Positions 10,838 to 15,424 of a DNA stretch of 15,424 bases are shown in pieces. The translations under genes were made by a program, and so were the position numbers. Origin of the DNA: CAG-273 sp051891195 (lineage in GTDB: Bacteria; Bacillota; Clostridia; TANB77; CAG-508); contig JBJFEZ010000013.1 of NCBI GenBank assembly GCA_051891195.1, forward strand, positions 1 through 15,424. Reading direction: 5' to 3'. Within the stretch, counting starts at the first letter, position 1, and every line of letters starts with the position of its first letter. A model generated the notes under the pieces. The model had not been told where the DNA came from. It made no database searches and saw only the letters and a list, made by a program, of their open reading frames with translations.

Positions 10838-12526
10838 ATGAAATTAAGTGAAAACTTTTTTTATACATTAAGAGAAGACCTAAAAGATGAAGAATCAGTT
10901 AGTGGAAATTTACTTGTTAAAAGTGGAATGTTTAAAAAAGTGGGAAATGGTATTTATATGAAATTACCATTAGGACAAAAAGTTGTAGAAAACGTAAAAA
11001 ATATAATTAGAGAATGTATGAATGAAGCAGGGGCAAAAGAAGTTACAATGCCAATGCTACTACCTATAGAGCTATTTCAAAAGTCGGGAAGATATGAGGC
11101 TTTTGGCCCTTCTATATTTAAATTAAACGATAGATATAATAGACCATATGTGTTAGGACCAACACACGAAGAATTCTTTGTACTAGCAGCAACAATGAAG
11201 TCACATTCATATAAAGACTTCCCATATACTTTATATCAAATAGGAAACAAATACAGAGATGAAGTAAGACCAAGGCTTGGTTTGATTAGAACAAGAGAAT
11301 TTACTATGAAAGATGCATATAGTTTTGACATTAATCAAGAAGAATCAGACAAATCTTACCAAAAACAATTTGAAGCATATCATAAAATATGCCAAAAAGT
11401 TGGTTTAAACTATGTAGTAGTAAGAGCTGACACAGGAGTTATGGGAGGATTACTTTCAGAAGAATTTCAAGCAATAACAGACACAGGTGAAGACATTCTT
11501 GTTCTATGTGATAATTGTGATTATTCTTCAAATATTGAAGTAAGCAAATGTGTAGATAAAGAAGCTACAAGAGAACCAAAACAAAAATTAGAAAAAGTGC
11601 ATACACCAAATGCTGGAACAATAGAAGAAATAAGCACATTTTTAGGAAAACCAGAAAATAAATTTGTAAAAACACTTATTTATAAAATAGATAATGATTT
11701 TTATGCTTGCTTGGTACCAGGAGATAGAGAAGTTAATGAAACAAAACTTGCTAAGTTATTAAAGGCGAAAGAAGTTAGTTTAGCAGAAGCAGAAGATGTT
11801 ATAAGAATAACAAAAGCAAATGTGGGGTTTGCAGGACCAATAGGTTTAGACATTCCAGTTATTATGGATAATTCTATTAAATATATGAGTAATTTCATAG
11901 TTGGTGCAAATGAAACAGACTATCACTATACAAATGTAAACATAGAAGACTTTGAAACCAAAATAGTAGATGATATTAAAAATGTAAAAGAAGGAGACGA
12001 ATGTCCAAATTGCCACGGACATTTGGTATTTAAAAAGGGAATAGAAATAGGAAATACTTTTAAACTTGGCACAAAATATTCTGAAAGCTTAGGATTAAAT
12101 TACTTAGACGAAAATAATGAATTAAAACCAGTAGTTATGGGATGCTATGGAATTGGAGTAGAAAGAATAGTTGCAGCAGTAGTAGAACAAAATAATGATG
12201 AAAAAGGAATTATATGGCCAATGAGTATTGCACCATATAAAGTAGGAATAGTGCTTATTGACCCAAAAGATGAAAAACAATTAGAAGTTGCAAATAATTT
12301 ATATAATACTTTAAACTCTATGGGAATAGATACTATGCTAGATGACAGAAAAGAAAGACCAGGTGTTAAATTTAATGATATGGACTTAATAGGAACACCA
12401 GTTAGAATTACAGTAGGAAAAAAAGTAAATGAAAATCAAGTAGAATTAAAGAGAAGAACAGAAAATGAAAGTGTAAATATTTCTATTGATGAAGTTATAG
12501 AAAAAGTAAAAAATATGTGTAAATAA
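10838..12526 (+). CDS. proS: Prolyl-tRNA synthetase, bacterial type with editing insertion
   Basis: Charges tRNA-Pro with proline; cytosolic class II synthetase. 562 residues, the normal size of the bacterial form. Motif 2 region: YVLGPTHEEFF and NKYRDEVRPRLGLIRTREF. Between about 235 and 400 lies the INS domain that edits mischarged alanine (STFLGKPENKFVKTLIY, FYACLVPGDREVNETKL, FAGPIGLDIPV). Cys pairs C-D-N-C and C-P-N-C flank it, as in many relatives. Motif 3 is GCYGIGVER, then the anticodon-binding domain (about 465-562: APYKVGIVLI, LDDRKERPGVKFNDMDLIG). The start is ATG 10838 with AAAGGAATGTGA upstream. It follows scpB by 33 bases with no promoter or terminator between, so they form an operon. 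No T-box leader fits in that gap. Confidence 0.97.
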   Translation: MKLSENFFYTLREDLKDEESVSGNLLVKSGMFKKVGNGIYMKLPLGQKVVENVKNIIRECMNEAGAKEVTMPMLLPIELFQKSGRYEAFGPSIFKLNDRYNRPYVLGPTHEEFFVLAATMKSHSYKDFPYTLYQIGNKYRDEVRPRLGLIRTREFTMKDAYSFDINQEESDKSYQKQFEAYHKICQKVGLNYVVVRADTGVMGGLLSEEFQAITDTGEDILVLCDNCDYSSNIEVSKCVDKEATREPKQKLEKVHTPNAGTIEEISTFLGKPENKFVKTLIYKIDNDFYACLVPGDREVNETKLAKLLKAKEVSLAEAEDVIRITKANVGFAGPIGLDIPVIMDNSIKYMSNFIVGANETDYHYTNVNIEDFETKIVDDIKNVKEGDECPNCHGHLVFKKGIEIGNTFKLGTKYSESLGLNYLDENNELKPVVMGCYGIGVERIVAAVVEQNNDEKGIIWPMSIAPYKVGIVLIDPKDEKQLEVANNLYNTLNSMGIDTMLDDRKERPGVKFNDMDLIGTPVRITVGKKVNENQVELKRRTENESVNISIDEVIEKVKNMCK

Positions 12527-12568
12527 AAAAATGTTGCTTAGAAGCAAAGCTTCTGAGCAACGTTTTTT
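12526..12568. terminator. Bidirectional terminator between proS and the DUF4364 gene
   Basis: About 20 bp of stem (12526-12545 with 12549-12568, two G-U pairs) with an AAA triloop closed by GC, and T6/A6 tracts at the ends. It overlaps the last base of the proS stop and the stop codon of the opposing gene. Confidence 0.9.
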
Positions 12569-13097
12569 AATTATTAAGTGAATTTAAAATTTCAGGATAA
12601 ATTCTATATGCATTTTCTTTCCAATTATCAACAATTTTTTTAGCTTCTTCACGAGAACCTGCAAAAATACTAATTTCAAAAATACAACTATTATTTTCAT
12701 TAATCTTACAAGTAACAGTATACTCATTTTCACTTAAAGGAGTATATTCAGCTACAATAGATTCTTTTTGAGCAGTTTGATGTAATTCATTTGAAAAAGA
12801 GGTATCAACTTTTAATTTAATTATTCCTGGAATAATATCATTTGTTAATTCTAAAGTTTGCTTTCCGCTATCTGTAATTTGGTATACGCTTTTTCCTTCT
12901 TTATTAAAACAAACAATATATTTTTTTTCTATTAAATCTAACAAAAATTGTTGAAAATAGAAATAATTCATATCCATAACGGCTAATACTAATCGTAATA
13001 AAGCGTCATTTGTAACAGGATTATCTAGTTTATTTAAAATATATAAAATTAAAACCTTATTTTCTGCCAAAACTTCTCCGTCTTGTGTTAATTTCAA
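12567..13097 (-). CDS. DUF4364 family winged-helix protein
   Basis: Protein of about 176 residues matching the clostridial DUF4364 family, a probable DNA-binding winged-helix protein of unknown target. The N-terminal part is NKVLILYILNKLDNPVTNDALLRLVL and NYFYFQQFLLDLIEKKYIV, with a wing at YQITDSGKQTLEL. The C-terminal part is a beta-rich domain (EYTVTCKINENNSCIFEISIFAG) ending in an amphipathic helix. Start: the TTG at 13106 directly touches AGGAG, so it cannot be used efficiently; the TTG at 13097 is 9 bases after AGGAG and is preferred. No ATG is available near the beginning. It diverges from the J-domain gene. Confidence 0.85.
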   Translation of the reverse strand: MKLTQDGEVLAENKVLILYILNKLDNPVTNDALLRLVLAVMDMNYFYFQQFLLDLIEKKYIVCFNKEGKSVYQITDSGKQTLELTNDIIPGIIKLKVDTSFSNELHQTAQKESIVAEYTPLSENEYTVTCKINENNSCIFEISIFAGSREEAKKIVDNWKENAYRIYPEILNSLNN

Positions 13098-13142
13098 AGT
13101 TTTCAACTCCTATCGCATACATAATTTTTAATAACATTTCAA

Positions 13143-13151
13143 ATTATATCA
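13143..13151 (-). promoter_or_regulatory. Extended -10 element for the DUF4364 gene
   Basis: The - strand reads TGATATAAT. A weak -35 (TAGTAT) lies 17 bases further upstream. It is about 45 bases from the preferred TTG start. Confidence 0.5.
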
Positions 13152-13189
13152 TATATATAAAAAAAATACTATGTTTTTTCTACAAAAAA

Positions 13190-13198
13190 TGATATACT
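13190..13198 (+). promoter_or_regulatory. Extended -10 element for the J-domain gene
   Basis: TGATATACT, 34 bases before the ATG at 13233. No good -35. The divergent pair of -10 boxes is about 40 bases apart. Confidence 0.5.
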
Positions 13199-13232
13199 AT
13201 TAATAGTTAAAAATTAAAAATATGGGGGAAAA

Positions 13233-13877
13233 ATGAAAACATTATATGAACTATTAGAAGTAAGCGAAACAGCTTCAAAGGAAATAATAGAAAAAGCATA
13301 TAAAGTATTAGCAAAAAAATATCATCCGGATTTGCAAAAAGAAGAAGACAAAGAAAAAGCAGAACAAAAAATGAAGCAAATAAACGAAGCATATGATATT
13401 TTAAGCGATGATACCAAAAGGGCAAAATATGATGAAGAATTAAAATTTAAAAGGCAACAAGAAGAAATTCAAAAGAACCAGGCTCAAAACAGTCAAACTC
13501 AAAATAATCAAACTATAGCTACAAATAATTATAACCAAAATTACAATCAAGAACAAACACAAGAAGAATTAGAAAAAATGAGACAAAAAATTAATGAAAT
13601 GCAAAATCAGTATCAGCAAAAGTATCAACAGGCATATGAAGGGTATTTAAAAAGTTTAGGTTATAAAATAAAATACAAATGGACTTGGGATAGATTTAAA
13701 GATTTACTAAAAACAATTTTAATTATGGGTATAATTATTTTAGCAATATGGTTTTTTCCACCAACACATAAGATATTAGTGGATTTTTATGAATCAAATA
13801 CCATTATAAAAACAATAGTTGATGTTATAGCAAAAATATTTGTAGGCATATGGAATTCAATTTTATCTTTTTTCTAA
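13233..13877 (+). CDS. Membrane-anchored J-domain co-chaperone
   Basis: Residues 1-70 are a complete J domain: YELLEVSETASKEIIEKAYKVLAKKYHPD with the essential H31-P32-D33 that stimulates DnaK ATPase, then NEAYDILSDDTKRAKYDEEL. There are no G/F-rich, zinc-finger or client-binding domains, so this is not DnaJ itself but a specialised J protein. Residues 75-135 are very rich in Gln and Asn with coiled-coil-like segments. Residues 158-176 (LLKTILIMGIIILAIWFF) form a membrane helix and 190-214 a second hydrophobic stretch, so the J domain is probably held at the cytoplasmic face of the membrane. The start follows GGGGGAAAA. Substrate unknown. Confidence 0.88.
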   Translation: MKTLYELLEVSETASKEIIEKAYKVLAKKYHPDLQKEEDKEKAEQKMKQINEAYDILSDDTKRAKYDEELKFKRQQEEIQKNQAQNSQTQNNQTIATNNYNQNYNQEQTQEELEKMRQKINEMQNQYQQKYQQAYEGYLKSLGYKIKYKWTWDRFKDLLKTILIMGIIILAIWFFPPTHKILVDFYESNTIIKTIVDVIAKIFVGIWNSILSFF

Positions 13878-13883
13878 AAACAG

Positions 13884-13913
13884 TTGTATATAAAATAATA
13901 ATTGGTATATAAT
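13884..13913 (+). promoter_or_regulatory. Candidate promoter of the 13962 gene
   Basis: TTGTAT (13884-13889), 18-bp spacer, TATAAT (13908-13913). A small hairpin CCCTA-TAATTT-TAGGG (13931-13946) follows in the leader and directly precedes the ribosome binding site GGAGG (13951-13955). Its own TATAAT is part of the loop and is a less likely -10. Confidence 0.5.
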
Positions 13914-13961
13914 TCATATATAATAATTAACCCTATAATTTTAGGGAAAAGGAGGATAAAA

Positions 13962-15038
13962 ATGGATAGAAAAGTAAAAGTTGTACAATTTGGAACTGGA
14001 AAGATGGCCGTGTATACTATGCGCTATGTTTATGAAAAGGGTGGAGAAGTAGTAGGAGCTATTGACGTAAACCCAGCAGTTATTGGAAAAGACATAGGCG
14101 AAATAATGGGAGAAGAAAATAAAAATGTAACTGTAACAGCATTAGAAAATGCTGAAGAAATGTTAAAACAAGTAAAACCAGACATTGCTATAGTTACTAC
14201 AATGAGTTTAATAGCAGATGTAAGAGATAGTTTAATGCTTTGTGCTAAATTAGGAATAAATGCTATTACAACTTGCGAAGAAGCATTTTACCCAGAAAAT
14301 TCAAATCCTGCAATAACAAAAGAATTAGATGAAATGGCAAAACAAACAGGATGTACTATTACAGGAAGCGGATACCAAGATATATACTGGGGACAATTAA
14401 TAAGCTCTATAGCAGGCTCTACACAAAAAATTACAAAAATAAAAGGAAGCTCTAGCTATAATGTAGAAGACTATGGAATTGCATTAGCAAAAGCACACGG
14501 TTCAGGACTAACAATGCAAGAATTTGACGAGCAAGTTGCTTCAGTGGATAAAATAAGTGATGAAGAAAGACAAAAGGTAATTGAAGCAGGAGATTATTTA
14601 CCATCATATATGTGGAATGTAAATGGTTGGCTATGCTCTAAACTAGGACTAACAGTTGAAAGTCAAACACAAAAAACAGTACCACAAACATATAAAGAAG
14701 ATATATATTCTACAACATTAGGAATGACAGTAAAAGCAGGAGATGCTACAGGAATGAGTGCAGTAGTTACTACTACTACAAAGGAAGGTATTACCATTGA
14801 AACAGAGTGTATTGGAAAAGTATATTCTAAAGAAGATTATGACAAAAATGAATGGACAATCTATGGAGAGCCAGACACAACAATAGTAGTTGCAAGACCA
14901 GCAACAGTAGAATTAACTTGTGCAACTATTGTTAACCGTATACCAGATGTTATAAATAGTACACCTGGATATGTAACAACAGATAGATTTGGAGAATTAA
15001 ACTATAAAGTAAAACCATTAAATGAATATATTAAATAA
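13962..15038 (+). CDS. NAD(P)-dependent oxidoreductase related to 2,4-diaminopentanoate dehydrogenase (DapB-like fold)
   Basis: 358 residues. The N-terminus is a Rossmann fold: VKVVQFGTGKMAVYTMRYV (G11-x-G13), then AIDVNPAVIGKDIGEIMG with D35 at the end of strand 2, suggesting NAD preference. The middle has ADVRDSLMLCAKLGINAITTCEEAFYP and ITGSGYQDIYWGQLISSIAG, the order seen in the DapB-related family that includes clostridial 2,4-diaminopentanoate dehydrogenase of ornithine fermentation. It is longer than DapB (about 250-270). Exact substrate is not shown: no ortAB or other ornithine genes are adjacent. ATG 13962 is chosen because AAAAGGAGG precedes it; a longer reading from 13902 lacks a ribosome binding site. 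It is a single-gene unit. Confidence 0.7.
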   Translation: MDRKVKVVQFGTGKMAVYTMRYVYEKGGEVVGAIDVNPAVIGKDIGEIMGEENKNVTVTALENAEEMLKQVKPDIAIVTTMSLIADVRDSLMLCAKLGINAITTCEEAFYPENSNPAITKELDEMAKQTGCTITGSGYQDIYWGQLISSIAGSTQKITKIKGSSSYNVEDYGIALAKAHGSGLTMQEFDEQVASVDKISDEERQKVIEAGDYLPSYMWNVNGWLCSKLGLTVESQTQKTVPQTYKEDIYSTTLGMTVKAGDATGMSAVVTTTTKEGITIETECIGKVYSKEDYDKNEWTIYGEPDTTIVVARPATVELTCATIVNRIPDVINSTPGYVTTDRFGELNYKVKPLNEYIK

Positions 15039-15040
15039 AA

Positions 15041-15087
15041 CTTTAGCCAATTTTACGCAGTTCTATTACAGTGTAAAGTTGGCTAAG
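15041..15087. terminator. Long stem-loop after the 13962 gene
   Basis: Fourteen or so base pairs (15043-15056 with 15073-15086; TTAGCCAATTTTAC against GTAAAGTTGGCTAA, one G-U) and a 16-nt loop. The T-run after it on the + strand is weak (ACTTTCT), and the one read from the - strand is better. Likely the terminator of the preceding gene, but another role is possible. Confidence 0.55.
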
Positions 15088-15309
15088 ACTTTCTAAGCAT
15101 CATAATACTAAAGTTTTTGTAGCATTATTAATATAATACTTTTTTATCGATCCAACCCCCAACTGCGAAGAAACCGCAATCGGATTGCTATTATAAAAAT
15201 AGTTAAAAAAATAAACACAAAGATTTGCAAAAACTATTTACAAAGTAAAAAATCATGTGTAAAATGAAGTAGTAAAAAGTATGAAAAGTAAAATCACTTT
15301 TATAGCACA
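15088..15309. other. Non-coding stretch with a GC-richer structured island
   Basis: No supported gene here. Most is AT-rich, but 15148-15188 is about half G+C and can fold: an outer stem CGATCC/GGATTG (15148-15153 with 15182-15187, one G-U) and an inner stem TGCG/CGCA (15164-15167 with 15175-15178), with CCCCC unpaired between. A competing hairpin GCAATC/GATTGC (15176-15181 with 15183-15188) exists. On the - strand the region 15100-15237 is open for 45 codons without a start. A small RNA or a gene remnant are both possible; I recognise no known RNA family. Confidence 0.35.
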
Positions 15310-15341
15310 TTGACAATTAAATAGAAGAAAACTGTTAAAAT
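15310..15341 (+). promoter_or_regulatory. Candidate promoter of the gene starting at 15383
   Basis: TTGACA (15310-15315) is a perfect -35. At 17 bp is only TGTTAA; the better extended -10 TGTTAAAAT ends at 15341, with a 20-bp spacer to TAAAAT (15336-15341). The spacing is not ideal. Confidence 0.4.
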
Positions 15342-15382
15342 TAGTATTTATCCAGAGAAAAATGTGTATAAAAGTGAGAAAG

Positions 15383-15424
15383 ATGAAAATACTAATAACA
15401 AAAAGAGTAACAGAAGTACAAAAA
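15383..15424 (+). CDS. Start of a gene, truncated by the window edge
   Basis: An ATG at 15383 opens 14 codons (MKILITKRVTEVQK) to the end of the window. The upstream AAAAGTGAG contains the GTGA element used by other ribosome binding sites here, and a TTGACA lies about 70 bases upstream. Too short to identify a product. Confidence 0.45.
   Translation, partial: MKILITKRVTEVQK

Noticed and set aside
13902..13961. Longer N-terminus for the 13962 oxidoreductase
   Set aside because: The extra 20 residues overlap promoter and leader elements and lack a ribosome binding site; AAAAGGAGG before 13962 fixes the start.
15349..15358. DnaA-box-like TTATCCAGA as a sign of an origin
   Set aside because: Single imperfect copy, no cluster of boxes, and no dnaA or dnaN in the window.

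Overview
The window is AT-rich DNA with short intergenic gaps and gene families typical of Clostridia: ClpC, a DUF4364 winged-helix protein, a NifS-type cysteine desulfurase, a clostridial polysaccharide deacetylase, a tandem-OB SSB, ScpB and bacterial ProS. It looks like a chromosomal stretch from an uncultured or gut-type anaerobic Firmicute. Naming a genus would be a guess. I see no rRNA, tRNA, CRISPR array, insertion sequence or phage gene.

Layout. 1-553: 3' end of clpC (+), converging on a cation-efflux (CDF) gene (-). 1449-2255: a wrecked HEPN gene overlapping an intact MNT-type nucleotidyltransferase gene, the remains of a HEPN/MNT toxin-antitoxin module. 2328-2678: a small membrane-anchored protein. 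2832-3971: cysteine desulfurase. 4055-4665: a Cro-like regulator (-) and a small helical protein (+) reading away from overlapping promoters. 4695-5639: two tandem half-size TauE/SafE transporter genes, each broken by one extra base, then a 45-residue protein. 5695-6435 (-): a protein with a CnaB-like N-terminus and a 20-residue tandem repeat of C-D-K-x tetrads, 39 cysteines in 246 residues; this is the most unusual object here. 6697-8896: glutamate racemase, polysaccharide deacetylase and a small Mur-ligase-derived protein, a group related to the cell wall. 9082-9994: tandem-OB SSB converging on a 65-residue charged protein. 10154-12526: scpB-proS operon. 12567-13877: DUF4364 protein (-) diverging from a membrane J-domain protein (+). 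13962-15038: an oxidoreductase related to 2,4-diaminopentanoate dehydrogenase. 15039-15382: non-coding, with one GC-richer island. 15383-15424: start of a further gene.

Themes. Every convergent gene pair is separated by a symmetrical stem-loop that can terminate transcription from both sides, and some overlap the stop codons. Three of the four damaged coding segments lie between 1.6 and 5.5 kb: the HEPN gene (internal deletion) and the two transporter halves (single-base insertions). A fourth possible remnant lies at 6456-6569. That points to a locally decaying segment, or in part to assembly error. The main candidate for new biology is the Cys/Asp/Lys/His repeat protein. It has a possible sporulation-type promoter box upstream and may be a spore-surface or metal-binding protein; that role is inference, not shown by the sequence.
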